From Colius striatus (Eukaryota; Chordata; Aves; Coliiformes; Coliidae): DNA of 64,000 bases. Location of the stretch: positions 57,623,367 through 57,687,366 of the forward strand of contig NC_084760.1 in NCBI RefSeq assembly GCF_028858725.1. Reading direction: 5' to 3'. Below the pieces are notes generated by a model. It had not been told where the DNA came from. It saw only the letters and a program-made list of their open reading frames with translations, and made no database searches. Position 1 is the stretch's first letter; every line of letters starts with the position of its first letter. This document shows positions 1-13,180 of the stretch, in pieces. The position numbers and the translations under genes are program-made.

Positions 1-701
1 ATAAAAGTTATTTAATGAACAGATCCCAGAGTAAAGTCTTACAAAGTAACTTGACACTGTAAAGTATTTGCTCACTTTTTAGCAGTGTGTGGCCTCAAAT
101 ACCAGACATGAGCCGTGCCATACACAAGCTTTTATATATTTCTTTTTAAAGTATCTGAGAACTGGAAAATATGCCACTAATGCCAACTTGGGTAGTTGTA
201 TAGAGGATACATGAAATACTACAGGACATCTGAATTAACACCAGGGAATCTTTTTTTAAAAGAGGAAAATATATTGATGCAAAACTGTCTTAAACAAGTT
301 CTAAATTTTGATATATTTTTATTTCTCCCAGATGAATGGACATAGATAGTGTAGAACTGGCCTGGTGCCTGTGCCCTGTGGGGTTAATTTGTACCTATGC
401 TGTGTCACTGTAGGGCAAGAGTATATCGGTACTCTGATGTGCTTTGCTATGTCTTCCATTTGCATAGGTCTGCAAGAAGACAGTGTGAGGCTGTTCAGCG
501 TCAGGCCAGCTTTATTAAATCCTCACTCATGTCAAGATCACTTGTAGCTGGTGTCACTGTGTACAGGTCATGAAGAAGATAGAAATGTTATCTGTTTCCT
601 CTGTGTAACGTTGCTAGAATTGTGTGATTCTGGTATATGTGAGAAGGCCCATGGCATTTTGTGGCAAAGAACAACAACATTGTTTACCATTTGCATTTCA
701 G
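1..701 (+). other. RSPO3: RSPO3 intron 2, 3' part
   Basis: This is non-coding sequence upstream of the first recognisable RSPO3 exon. It ends in an acceptor (TTTGCATTTCAG). RSPO3 exons 1 and 2, which encode the signal peptide and first furin-like repeat, are not in the window: I found no cysteine-rich frame resembling them here. The open frames in this stretch are short and lack family features. Confidence 0.75.
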
Positions 702-848
702 AATGTAAAGCTGACTGTGATACCTGCTTCACCAGAAACTTCTGCACAAAGTGTAAAAGTGGGTTTTACTTATACAGTGGAAAGTGCCTTGAAAAGTGCC
801 CCGATGGGCTGGAAGCCAACAATCACACTATGGAATGCACTAGCATTG
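702..848 (+). CDS. RSPO3: RSPO3 exon 3: second furin-like repeat
   Basis: R-spondin 3 is a secreted Wnt agonist. It bridges LGR4/5/6 to the E3 ligases ZNRF3/RNF43, clearing them from the membrane and stabilising Frizzled. This 147-bp exon encodes about 49 residues of the second furin-like repeat, the LGR-binding part. It begins CKADCDTCF and contains NFCTKCKSGFYL, GKCLEKCP and NNHTMEC. Eight cysteines are visible, together with an N-glycosylation sequon (NHT). The two phenylalanines around NFC correspond to the pair that clamps LGR in R-spondin structures. The acceptor is TTTCAG before 702 and the donor is GTGAGT at 849. The exon ends after the first base of a Val codon that is completed at 3212. 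The match to human RSPO3 is near-identical from memory. The open frame continuing past 848 is intron read-through. Confidence 0.96.
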
Positions 849-3211
849 GTGAGTCCGGTCCCCTCGTGTCCTGCCTGGTTTTCTCACAGGGGATGGGGGA
901 TTTAAGGAGGGCATGAGTTGCAAGATCAGTTACACCACCAGGGAAGTGCAACTTAAAATGGAAAAGTTCTGCATCACAAGGGGCACTCCACAGCACAACA
1001 AACTCAAGGTGTTTCCCAAGCCTGCCATTTCACAAGAGTGCCTCACAAACACAGCCTTGACGCTAAGCACAGTTCTGCCTCAGGAAATGCGCCCTGTTTG
1101 GTCTACCCTGAGGTAGAATGACATCCATCTCTTACTTGCTCTGTTACAGTGTAATGCAGCACCGCTAACATCAAAGGTTCAAAAATCCTGAGCCAGACTC
1201 AAAATGTAGTTGAAAGATTAAAATACTAACTGCTTTGCTTCAGCTCCCTTGTACTACCTGAGCCTTCAAAGCATGCATGCTCCAACATTTTGAAGCTTAC
1301 CTTTGCAAATGAGAAGACTAGAAACAAAAACATTAAGGAAAAAAAAAATCTAAAACCCCCCAAACTCCAAAGTGATAAATGTGTGTAATTGCCTGACTCC
1401 AGGAACTGAGGATTAAAATAAAACACCAAATAGCGTGGCACTGTTGCTGAAGAAATGCCACTGGCGACATTGGTCCTGTGACTCACTGGCGGCAGAGAAG
1501 AGACCTACTTTTGTATCTCTCCAGCCTCTGACTCACAAGCTCCAGTTATTCACCCCGCGACAATTTTGGAGGTTACCACACCTAACCGTCTGCTCCATCC
1601 CTCTGACACCCCTCCAGCTGAAAGCAGAATGAGGGATATATTTGTTTCTGGGCTGTTCCAGTTGACATCCCCTGCCATGGGCACGTCGAAGCTGTGGCAA
1701 GGTTCAGCTTATTTTAGTACTCTGGCTGTGAATTGTGGTGGCTGAGGGCTGCAACCTGCGGTGGAAGCACTAACCTCTTCAGCCACCAGCAACCAGAGAG
1801 CACTTAGGCACAGTCTGGTCATGGTGGAAATCTCATCCCCCATAGTATCATGCACGTGTCTCTCCCTTGCATCTCATATTTTGGAGGGAAGTAATGCAGA
1901 AATTAAAATAATACACAGTAGTTTAGCATTTTCCTTCTCAGAGACTTATTATTAGTTCAGGTGGTAGTGATGACTTTTACAGTTTTATTTTCAAGCAAAG
2001 ACTTTCATCTTTGAAAGAAATTCAAGAGATTGTTTTTGTTTCTTGATGGCCATTTCCAAGTGCTCTAGACTTAGCTGCCTTAACAATGAGTTAGTCCCAA
2101 CTAGGAAAAGCCATTTAAAGCTACGGAGGAAAAACAGAATGTATTTTCTGCACGTGAAGGCCAGTTATTTTAACAGGAGAGCTCCAGTGTAATATGTAAA
2201 ACAAAATGACCCACATGATATTCACTGGAGGAAGGGTCAGAAATTGCCTCAGGTCAGATTTATTTTTAGCGTTTGAAAAATGTGGAAGTAAATTCCGGAG
2301 CTCAAAAAATGTTGACTTACAAATTCTTCCTTATAGAAGGTCTAGAAGTCTTCCCTTTTTCAGGAATAATTATAGTTACATGTAGCAGGTGAGAACATAA
2401 AGTAAATATAAATGTTTACTATCTTTTATCAAGAGAAATCTACTGCAGAGATGGCACAAAAGGATAGTTATTAAAAGCACCTTGGTAAGCTTCCAAGGTT
2501 ACTCCTGTTTTTGTTTACATGGCTTGGACCAATGTCCAGCTGTTCATCTTTTGAGTTCCCAATAGTATGAGATGCGTGTTCAGACTACTGTGGTTTTGAG
2601 GCTGTAATCCACACTTTTTTGAAAATCTTGCAACCCTTCCTAACTCAAATTCTCCTCTGCTTTGCTTGCTTACTGCATGTATACGCTACAGATGATGGGT
2701 TTTTCATTGTTTAAGCTGAATCACCAAGCAGCAGATCACCAAAGATACTTCATTCTTAATGTAATGCCTTTTGATATCAGTTGGTCCTTTGTAGTTATAT
2801 GGATTTGCAAATCAAATACCTCTGAGACCAGCTGCAGCAGCTTGACCAAAGGCATGACCAAAGTTTAATTCCACTAAAGCTATGAGGATTTATACCTCCA
2901 CAAAACCAAAACAGCCTCAGAATAAGTCCTAGAAACTGATTTCAGTGATACCAATGGTGGTGGTGTTGCCCTGTTCCAGGAATGGAATTACAAAACAGCA
3001 AATACTAAATAGTAACTGACATAATTATTTGACATAATTCTGTGGAGTATATCCTCAGCAGTCCAGTTTCTGTCAGTTCATTGCTGCAAATCATAAATAT
3101 TTTCATTATTTTGTACACCTTTTGGTTGATGCAGAATAAAATCAATGTACCTTATGATTGTGTATACAAAAAGATATTGGCTAGGCTCAGCTTGTCCTGT
3201 GTTTATTGCAG
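849..3211 (+). other. RSPO3: RSPO3 intron 3
   Basis: This 2.4-kb intron runs from a GTGAGT donor to a TTTATTGCAG acceptor. It is AT-rich with no recognisable repeat family, RNA gene or coding exon. Several short open frames on both strands show no domain features. Confidence 0.85.
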
Positions 3212-3409
3212 TGCATTGTGAAGCTAGTGAGTGGAGTCCATGGAGCCCTTGCACAAAGAAAGGAAAAACATGTGGTTTCAAAAGAGGAAATGAAGTAAGG
3301 GTCAGAGAGATCGTACAGCATCCGTCAGCAAGGGGCAATCCTTGCCCAGCTACAAGCGAGAGCAGAAAATGTATTGTACAAAGAAAGAGATGTCAGAAGG
3401 AAGGAAAAG
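3212..3409 (+). CDS. RSPO3: RSPO3 exon 4: thrombospondin type-1 repeat
   Basis: This 198-bp exon (2 + 65 codons + 1 base) encodes the TSR1 domain of R-spondin 3, which binds heparan sulfate proteoglycans and tunes signalling. The frame reads VHCEASEWSPWSPC, then KTCGFKRG, VREI, HPSA and ends RKRCQKEGK. The WSPWSPC motif carries the WxxW sequence that is C-mannosylated in the family. Six cysteines (HC, SPC, KTC, NPC, RKC, KRC) suit the three disulfides of the domain. The acceptor TTGCAG before 3212 restores the Val codon left open at 848. The donor at 3410 is GTACCA, weaker than consensus. The exon leaves one base (G), completed by GG at 24618. Confidence 0.96.
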
Positions 3410-6400
3410 GTACCACGTTATCATCATAATAATATAAGATTGGTATTGTGCTTGTTTAATAAGTCACATCTGAAATCTCATGCCTTGACTGCAGGCTTCA
3501 CCAAAGCTCCTATTGATGTGGTGTTCTTTGGGCTAGAGAGAACTGTGCTCTTGCCTGGAGTGAATAAAGTCCTAATGCTGCTCAAAAAATGTGCTTTGTG
3601 TGACCTAGAGAGCACAGGTGGGTGGGATGGGAAGGCACATTCTCTTTCAGTTCTGCTGAAAGAACTGCCAAGGTAAGGGGCTGCATGTGAGGCATCCTAA
3701 CATGTGTCACAGAGAGAGTTTTGCTGGATAGCAGATAGATAAGTTCCGTGCTTCAACTGTGGGATTCCTCCAAACCGATTCCAATTTCATGCTTCCCTAC
3801 AGGTAAGACCATAACTCTTGAAATTGCAACTGTGGCCTCTCTCCCACCCTGAACTCCTCCTACTACCTCTGGCTGAACAACATGGGCTGATCTTGCCATC
3901 TGCCTCCGGCTTATCGAGTTCCAGGATGGGAGAAAGACCTCAGTACTGCAGCCAAGGGAAACTCCACCTGGTTTTGCTCAATAAACAAGAGCTCCAGCAG
4001 AACCGCCCCTCTATATGAGCTGGTTTGCTGGACTTATTCCCCATCACAGCACCTAGTAAATGTCATCCTGCATGTTAAGAATGGGAGATGCTTAAGAAGC
4101 CTATGAAATAATAACTTGTGCGAATTCTACCCAGTAGAGGTTATAGTTCCATTGTACTCTTTTCTCCACTTCTTGCAGCAGGGAAGTTACTTGCTCCATC
4201 CCTGGTGCAGTTACTCTGGTTGCCACAGGAGTGTCAATGGAATATTTCTTTTTCCCCATCTGTCTAATTTTCCCATCTTTCCCATTTCCACTTCCTTTCT
4301 ATATCCCCCTTTCCATCCAACACAAAAGCAAAGTTTCTTACCCTTTGAGGATGAGTGGAACAGGTGGAATAGCTGCCCCTTGTGTGAATATCTGTGAGTC
4401 AGCATGAGCTGATGGTACAATGCTGTAAAAATGAAACTTACTGTTTCATTGCTAAATAATTACTAGAGTTGTGCTTCCCTTGCTGCAGATTACTTATAGA
4501 AAAGTCAAAGGTGTTTGGAGCTTGTAATCCTTTTGAAGGTTGCCTTATTCGCCAGTGATATACCTCATGAGAAGGGAAATAGAGTTACAAGGGGGATCTT
4601 ATGAACCAGATAGCTACAGGTGCCTCCCCATCACCCAAGAACTGGCTAGATTTACTCATTTATGAGAACCTATGGGGTAGACGTCATCTCCTTCTCTTTG
4701 CATCAGGTAGTGCCCTGAACGGGTGGAGAGGCGAATCAGCCTCAGGGGTACAGAAAAGCAAGGTATTTAAGGGTTCCTTTATGCTTAGACTCTATGTTCA
4801 AAATGTCCATGATTCCTTCTGCTCCTGCGCAGTTTTGTGATTTGAAACACAGACACTCATTAGCCCACTGTAACTAGGGGAAGAGTTTTTCTTTTTCTCC
4901 TAAAACTAATTCTGTCAGAGCTGAAAATATATAGGACTGAACTGCAGTTTTGGAACTGTAAAACTGGTTGGGTTTTTTCAAGATGATAATGATGTTGCAT
5001 ATTGGCTTCTGGCAATTTGACAGTATCTTCAGATTGGACATTTCTCTTTGAGAAATGCCTGCAGTTCTTGTATACTAAGTACTTTTGAAGAAACTACTTA
5101 CGTATTTTACTGTCAATTCTTATTTTAGGGGATCTAAGCCAAACCATACTTGAAAAATACTGCGCACCACAAGAATTTGTTCACAATCATGAACCTTTTT
5201 TTTTTTTTTCTCTCTGCAGTATGCATAAAGGTGGGATTTTCTTCTTCCTTTTGTGCAAGTCACAGACTATATTGTAGGTTGTTTTGCACTCAGCAGACAA
5301 TTCTTTCAATAGCAATGCTGGATCATATGTTCCAACTCTACCCATGCCCTTGGGATTTGTATGTCTACGTCTGTGAGTAATTTTTTTAATGTTATGAAAT
5401 CCACCACTAGAGACTCCTTGGTATCCACAAAAGTCTGAGCCATTCGTTTTCATGCACCTTCACAGCGAGATGAAATTAATTGTTTCTTTAAAAAAGGAAT
5501 TCTTAATAAAAACTGAAGAAATTGACACATAAAACATCAGGTTAAAACAGCTTTAAGTGATGAATTATGGTGACAAGTCAGGAAACTGAGAATTAAGCTA
5601 AAAGTTTTCCTTCTGTTCCTACTGGAATGGGGAAATTAAGCTTTCTAACTTAATCTCCAGGCAACTGATCTTCCTTACTGCCACTGTCCCTTATTACACA
5701 GAGAGAAAATTCAATTCCAATTTGAACAACAGCATAATTGCACAAGAAACCACCCCAAGCTGTATTCTAATGGCTTGCAGCATTGTCACTGAGTGCAGAA
5801 GAAAGTAACAATAGAAACAATTTGAGAAAGGCAAAGGAAATTAAATATGTTTTTATTTGCTGTTAAGAAATACTGAAAATGCTCTTTTGTATAGTACGAC
5901 ACCCTATTGCTGCTCAGGCATTGCCTTGGAGTTTAGCTTTATGACATCAGCCTTTGAAGTCTAGCAGCAGACCCAGCAGTTACCAACACCGCAGCTAATC
6001 TTTTCACAGCAGCCATGAAGAAAGTTAGCTCCATCAGCCTCTGCCATTTCCATGTGGAATGGATGTCTGGCCAAAGGGGTCAGGGCAAAGACCACATGAT
6101 GACGGGGTATGCTCGTCACTGATGCCTCAATGACTTTGCTCAAGAAGCTGAGGTCAGAGACAGGATGTTAGTCAGTGAAGTCGCTGCTATCACACAGAAG
6201 CAAGGCCATGCTTCTGGAACAGCTACACAAAACTAGATAAAACAGATGAAGAGCATTTTTGTTGTTTCCATCTGCTGGTGTGCCATTAAAGCTAGTGAGA
6301 TCTATTACAACTCTTTTTTTCTCTCACTGGCTATAAAATGAAGTTTTACTAGGAGAAGGTGCTAGTATTTTCAGAATGAATGCAAATAAATCAGAATAAT

Positions 6401-8500
6401 GAAGATATAAATAGTTCAACTTGCCTAAAAGCTTCTTTTTATTCATTTTAGCACTAAATTAGTTTATCCCAGTGTGTTCTGACATGGTAATTCCCATGTG
6501 TTTCATATACAAGCTCCTTTTATAGTTCTGTCTCATCCAAACCTCACTGTAATTTATTTCATAATTCTTCTCCTTTAATCCCATGATGGTGAATTCTTTT
6601 CAGTCTGCATGAGTATATGATTTTAACTCCCAGTTTTTTCTTCCTTGCTTTCCCTTACTCTTTTTGCTTTGGTCCCGAATCGCGGCACACTGTTACTTTT
6701 ACCTTCCCACAGTTAACATCTCGCTCCCAGCTCTCACTGATAAGACATATGTTGAGAGTCATGTGTTTCCTGTAGCCATGTCCGTTAATGGCAAATGGCA
6801 AATAGATGTACTGGAACAGCACAACTTGCAGAGCTCCTCAAACACTGCAAATTAACCATCAATATTATTTCTTTGCCTTAATAAATGTGCTCTGGCAAAA
6901 CATAAGTCCCTTCAGACTGCAACTACGTGAGATTGACTTTTACTGGCCAAAAGACAAGTAGCAGAATTGCATACAAAAGTATTTGTGGGGAAGGAATTGC
7001 ATGTTTTCATGCATGAGTAATTCTGCCAAGAACAGAACATTCACCATATGACTTTCTGTTGAGTCCCAACTAAACCCCTCAGAGACCAGACAGTTTTAAC
7101 TGCAGAATGTGTTCTCATCAGTTAGAAAACACTGAAAGCATCAAAAGACCAAGTATGTAGTTATGAGTGAGGAAGACATCTTAGAAAACTAAGTATTATG
7201 AAAGCCAACAGATAGGCTTCATTGGTTACACAGATGTATTGCTTAAAACAAATAAATAATACATTTTAATTGTTGCTTGTTCATACATTGATTCACTTGC
7301 ATATTGGTGGCATTTTGATGTTCAAAGGAATGATCCAATGTTAACTGTGTACAGATCTGTGTAAACACAGACCAAAGAATTTTCCTGTACCTGACAGGCA
7401 AAAATTCAAGCATTAGACAAGAAGATATGGTGGGATGAATGTAGAAAAACATATTCCTTTTTCACTGTAGGAATTGTCACTTTGTAGAGTCTAAAAGCAG
7501 GATACTATTGTGAAAGGAAGAGGGATAATTTTAGCCAAAATTCACAAGACTGCAAGCCCCTGGAGGCAAGGTAGCTTGTCAGTTACAGTTTGTACTGTAA
7601 GGAAAACAGAGACATTATGCTGTGATTTTTTTTTTTTTTAAGTGTACAGCAAGAATAAGAGATAAAGCAGTGTCCTTGAGACAAGGAGCTGAATTCTAGA
7701 TTCAGACTGGCAAAGAGAAGGGAACTAAGGGAACAGGATTTGTTATTGAGCAGATGAATGACAAAGTGTATATCTTTTGGGGAAATAAAGTGAAATAAAT
7801 GCATCTATCCTGTACTGTGTACATGTGAATATAAAAATCCAGGTTTGATTTGAATAGCTTAGAAAACTGAGACTCAGAACACTTCTGTTGTTTCTTTGAA
7901 CCAGTTCCTCCACCCCTCATTGTTATATGTCCACATAATGCTTCAAAAGTATTAATCAGATCATGTCTGAAAATGTCTTCAGTTGCCCGTGGTGTGTGAA
8001 AGGAATCCTATCAGGCATCCATCAGATTTCCAAAACTAACACTTGGCTAAAAACCCCAAGTCATTCTTCAGGAATTTACTTGAGCTGAAAACAATGTAAC
8101 TTAATACTAACAAATTTAAAATATTAGCTAATAAATGAATTTCACTCCCTTAATTTATACACATTGAGTTACCCAGCCTAATGTACATGCTCTAATGCTG
8201 TATGGATCCATGTGACAAAGCACAGAGAGCTCTGGAGTCTAAACTACATTGCCCCTTTAGTATTTCTCACAAATAACTGTTTCTGCAGTTGATATCCATC
8301 TGAGGAGATTAATTTCATTAACATTCAGTTAAGCTGTCCCAGACAAAGCAGAAAGAAAAAGAGTCCCTACTAAAATAAAAGATGCGTAAGTTGCATTACA
8401 TTTTGAAATGCACATGGAAGTACAGTAGTGAAGGAAGTAACTTGAAATCAGTGGGAGTTTTATCACTTCTTTGTGCAGGGCTTGAATTGTGGCACATAAA
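3410..8500 (+). other. RSPO3: RSPO3 intron 4, first 5 kb
   Basis: This is the start of a 21.2-kb intron. It consists of unique-looking AT-rich sequence with short homopolymer runs (for example near 5201 and 7627). I recognise no exon, RNA gene or well-defined transposable element. Open frames under 100 codons occur on both strands and look random. Confidence 0.7.
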
Positions 8501-9436
8501 ATCACACAGAATCATAATGATAGGAGTCGGAAGGAACCTCTTGAGACCATCTAGGCTGACCCACACTGCAGAAGCAGGTCCACCTAGATCAGGTAGCATA
8601 GGAATATGCCCAGGTGGGTTTTGAAAACCTCTAGAGGAGACTTCATAGCCTTTCTGGACAGTCTGTGCCAAGGCTCCCTCACCCTCACAGTAAAGAAGTT
8701 TCTCTTTATGTTCAAGCAGAACTTCCGATGTTCTACCTTGTGCCCATTACCTCTTGTCCTTTTACTGAGCACTACAGAAAAAAGACTCACCTCATCCTCA
8801 CAACACCTGCCCTTTAGATAAGAGTTGATAAGGTCCTTCTCAGCGTTCTCTTTTCCAAGATAAACATCCCCAGGTCTTGCAGCCATTCCTCAGAGAGGTG
8901 CTTCAGTCCCCTGATCATCTTGGCAGCCCTCCGCTGGACTCTCTCCAGAACTGTCTCTCTTGAACTGATGAGCCTAAAACTGGAAATAGTAGTCCAGATG
9001 AGTACAGGGAGGAGCAGAACCTCCCTGGACCTGCTGGGTACATTCTTCTTGATACACTCCAGGAAACAATTGGCCTTCTTGGCCATGAGGGCATGTTGCT
9101 GTTTTGTGATCTTCACAACACATAGAAACTCCTATGTAGCCACTTAAGACTTGCATAAGTATGTGCCACATCAGTCTGTTTACTCACATGATAATACTAG
9201 GGGTTTTTTTTCCCAAAAATCCTGGACTGACAGTTGCTCATGCATTTTGTTGAGCTCTGTTGTCACACTGGACAATCTGAACTTGACGTGGACACGATGT
9301 TCACAAAGAGGGTTTTGTCATCTGAAAATTCAGACAAAGAATGACAGGTTGTTTCTTCCAATGACTGTTCAGGACAGTTTAGAATGAATGTTCTGGACCT
9401 TTACTCAATAGCTTTCAAATAGTGCATTTTCTCCAT
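8501..9436 (-). mobile_element. CR1-ended chimeric retroelement, copy A
   Basis: The 8501-9095 part, read on the minus strand, is CR1 LINE: the 3' tail (complement of ATCACACAGAATCAT), the 3' UTR, and the C-terminal ORF2 frame with KKAN, LERVQRRA, KMIRGL and KRTRGNGHK. Relative to the CR1 pattern an internal segment (the YSALVRPH...FWAP region) is largely lost or scrambled, so it is dead. From about 9096 to 9436 the sequence stops resembling CR1 but is shared with copy B at 21011-21331, and both similarities end at the same TTTTCTCCAT. The shared breakpoints at both ends point to one repeat family rather than chance. I do not recognise the 5' part. Confidence 0.8.
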
Positions 9437-12400
9437 CTGAGCAGTAATGACTCCACAACAATGCAGTCTACAGGCTGACTCTGTAAGCAAGATGTTTCAG
9501 GGGATCCACAGGTCAGCCACAGTAAAATGAAAAGTAGAGCTGAAAAATACTTATTCCCAATACTAATTTCATTTAGTGTTGGCAAAATCAGGGTTAGAAC
9601 ACTGTTTTGTTGTGGTCTTTGATAAATATCTACTAATGGCCACACACCTGCTTATTCAAAGGTGAATTGCCCTTTACAGAACAAGCTATGAATAGTTTAT
9701 CCCTCTGCACTCCACACACCAAAGATAAAAGTCTATTCCCAGAGCAATAGAGGCCCACACCAGCCTCATAAATCCTCAATGTAGTATTTTTAAACAAATC
9801 TTATGAACTTTCTGGGAAATTCTGGATAATTTTGCAACTGAGTATTTTTACTTAATCACACTTAAGTCCTCAGCATTGCTACATGGGAAAGTAAGATATT
9901 CTAATCACAGCTCATCCCAAAAGTCACATCCTCTCCCTCATGTATAGCTTGGTGGCACTTAAATAAGAGGGCTGGAGCATGTGAGCCAGGGAAACATCAC
10001 AGTGCACAGTTTGCTCATGTAACTGAGAGACGGGGTGTCCTGTGTGAAGGTCACTAGTGTGGTTATGGTTAATGACCTTACTCCACGGCAGGTCACAGGG
10101 CTTCTGAAGCCTCAAAATGAATACAAAGCTAATTACTGCATCCTTGTGTTTACATACTGCATACACCAATGGGTCATAACTCTGGCCTTTGCGAGCCTGA
10201 GTTACTATAATTGAGGAATCTGTCTTGTGAAGAGTTTGGTTGTTTATTTTCTATTTGTTGCTGCCAAGAGGACCTCTCATTTCCTTTCCTTGCAGGGGTT
10301 TTGACTCTTTAACTTTAACACATTTCCAGCCTGCAAGATTAAGGCTGTTGAGACTGGGAATCTGCTAGTTGCAACATGAAGTGAAATGGCGTCCTGGGGA
10401 TACCCTGAGCAAAGCTGGGCACAGACATCATAGGGCTGCTCACTGCCATGGGCCAGCAGAAAGGGGCATGATCCAGAAAAGAAGCCTGAGTGGGAAGGGT
10501 TAGGTTTGGAAATTTTGAATTCTGTGAATCCAAAATAGCTAATAGTAGGTGACATACTGGCTCTACAATTCAAACACTGAAAAGGTTAGAAAAAGTAATT
10601 TTAAAACTTTAATTGTAGCATTTTCAAAATTTAATCACAGGCTGTTTTGAAAGTCTTACTACATTACTACTTGCGAATCCAGACCTTAAAATCTGAACTA
10701 ATTAATGGTAATGTTGCATTTTGCTACAAGTATGTTTATTTTGTTTGTGCTAGTGTGAACACTAAATTCTCAACATACTTCCCAGTTTTGACAGACATGT
10801 AGTAGCCACTGTTAATACATACACTCCATGTGCCTCTACATATATGGTGTTATGCTTGCATGCACACACTGTGTACACTTGTACCATGCCAAGGCTGTAT
10901 TCTCTGAATCATATGTATTTCCATCAACTTTCAGGCTTAAAACGGCTGTGGTTATACACCAACCTGTCAGGCCTTTGGTTATCAAAATTTGTTTTAGCCT
11001 TGCATGCTGCGGGCCTGATACTGTCTCTGTGCTCCTCAGTGGTCTCTCTTGCTACCTTCTGTCTCCTCCCTGTCCTGAGGGGTCTGGGAGCAGGGAAGAG
11101 GTTGCTTGGCTGCCCTGAGCTCCCTGGAGCATCCTAAAAAAATGAGGTGGATGCACTGCTGGTAAACAGCATCGGTCTCGTGTCAACAGGAGTGATGACA
11201 AAGCTGAGAAGGAAGTGTGTGGTCAATTGCTCTTGTAGGGGAAGTGAATCAGGAAAACACTGATTGCATTCTTCAATTAAAATATGAACGATGTGAAAGC
11301 TCTTCTCCTCACATCACTAAACCAAATAAGGGATAGAAATCAGCTCTTTTTCTGATCTTCCCTTCTGGTGCCTTCTTGTGCTCTGGAACTGGCTGGCTGA
11401 CTATCTTTTAGATGCCTGAGCTCTGTAGGATAAACAGGACGGAATACAAACCTCTCGCAAACCTCTCTTCCTCTTCCTTCTAAAGTACTCATCATTCAGC
11501 ACCAAATTCCCAGCACCAGCCTAAAATTTTCCTTCTTGAATAAAAATGTCTAGGGCTGAGAGAAGCAGCTCTGGCTTTACGAGGTGAAATCCACATCTAC
11601 ACCTATACTGCTAAAGAAAGGCAGGCAAAAGTCCCACTCTTGTGTCCACAAGCCCAAGGACCATCTTCTGGCTTGCATCCAAACTAGCTGGGGCTATTCT
11701 CTCTGTAGCAGGTCTGACTGGGGAAGAGGGACCTGTTGCAGGTCAGAGTCTGAAAACAAACTACCAGTTATGCTATGCAGACATGTAAAGGTCTGCCTGG
11801 TCTCTGGCCTTCTTCCCTGATACAGCTACACTTTACTTATATGGCACCTTCACCTGCAATGGCTTCACATTGTTGAGTTTCAGGGGGACAAAAATAGGAA
11901 TCTGTGGCTGCTCTCCCCTCTCAGTGCAGGGCAAAGACTGTGTGCAAAAGAGCAGAGGATTGTTCTCTCTTGCATCACTTCCTTGCTCTGTCTGCACATC
12001 CTCACATATTGACTTTCTCTCTCCACATTGGTCTTTCTGTCAGTTCTCACAGCTGACGCTTCCAAAGTCTTTGCCCTAACTTGTAGTGCTTTAAGGAGCT
12101 CTTTGTGAGGGAGGGAACCACAGCTGGAGGACAAAACGAGCTTCTACCAGCCTGTGTGTCACAGCAGGCTATCTTGACAACTTCTTTCTCTTGACTCTCC
12201 AGAAGATGACAAAGAGCTGTTTTTTCACCTTCGGGCAATATTACCACAAAGTAAAGGTGAAGGGAAGTGGCTGCTGACAATAGGGCTCACTTGGCCCTAA
12301 CCACCTGGAAGTCTAAACCTCTCACTATTTTGGCCTGTGTGTCCTGTGTGGACAGAAGAATACATGCAAGAGAGAAGTTTGCTAGTACATCTATCAAATT

Positions 12401-12993
12401 TAGTCCAAGAATGCAAAACATTTGGGGTATGTGAGCTACAGAGTAAATCAGGCAGTTGACGTTTCAAGTCTAATGGTGACATGTGCAGCACTGTTTAATC
12501 AGCTAAATCCTGGGCTATGGAACACTTCCATGTATAGCAATGCAATTTTAACACTGTCAGTCGTGGACAGAAAGGACACTCATTCGCTGTTGTATTATAG
12601 CTGCCCTTCTTTTAAAGGGCCTGATCCAAGACCTATTGAAAGCTCATTGACTCCAGAGTACTTTGGAACTAGCTGTAAAGAAAGGATTTTCAGCATTCCT
12701 TTGTAACAAAGCAAAAACAAAGGAACACTTTTTGGCTGCTGTTTCTCCTCATCTTACTGGATGTTTTCCTGTTTTTCCCCACCCAGGCAGCTCTATTTGC
12801 TTTTCCCCACCCAGGTCTCTGCATCTCCAGCCTCCTTGTCTCTTCTCAGGCTTGCTCTCCCCGCCAGCTCTGACACCTTTTGTAGCCTTTGGCCTGCTTG
12901 GGCTACCACCTCTCCCAACCTCATAACTTTGAAAGAGAAAGCACAGGCTGCCAAAACTTTGTTAAGGACCAAAGGAGTTTCAGAGCATTCCCA
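9437..12993 (+). other. RSPO3: RSPO3 intron 4, no recognised feature
   Basis: This is non-repetitive-looking intron sequence. Short open frames on both strands lack domain signatures. I see no RNA gene, LTR or exon with a conserved protein. Confidence 0.65.
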
Positions 12994-13033
12994 ACGAGAT
13001 GATAACATCCCCTACGAGATGATAACATCCCCT
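12994..13033. repeat. 20-bp perfect tandem duplication
   Basis: The unit ACGAGATGATAACATCCCCT occurs twice head-to-tail with no mismatch (12994-13013, 13014-13033). Complete identity suggests a recent slippage or duplication event. It sits just before an old CR1 remnant in RSPO3 intron 4. Confidence 0.95.
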
Positions 13034-13049
13034 GTCATTATCAGACTGT

Positions 13050-13180
13050 AAAAAGCAGGAGAGAGGTTGTGGGAATCTCCATCATAGAAGATTTTTAAGG
13101 AGGTTAGACAAACATCCATCAAAGACAGTCTAACTTTAGTAGTTCAGCTTCACAGCCTAGTAAGGGACTGGATAATGCTT
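13050..13180 (+). mobile_element. Old CR1 LINE 3' fragment
   Basis: The stretch resembles the 3' part of ancient CR1 subfamilies: a 'gtgggaatctccatc' segment, then a 'gaggttagacaaacatc' segment, then a degraded 'ggactggata' near the end. The 3' tail repeat is not recognisable. It is heavily diverged, so the assignment rests on a few word matches in the right order. Confidence 0.55.

Noticed and set aside
624-905. Overlapping 93-codon frame
   Set aside because: Wrong-frame shadow of RSPO3 exon 3.
551-916. 121-codon frame treated as one gene
   Set aside because: Only 702-848 is real (RSPO3 exon 3, with acceptor and donor). The flanks are intron read-through.
8814-9116. 100-codon minus-strand frame as a host gene
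   Set aside because: It is the degenerate C-terminal end of CR1 ORF2.
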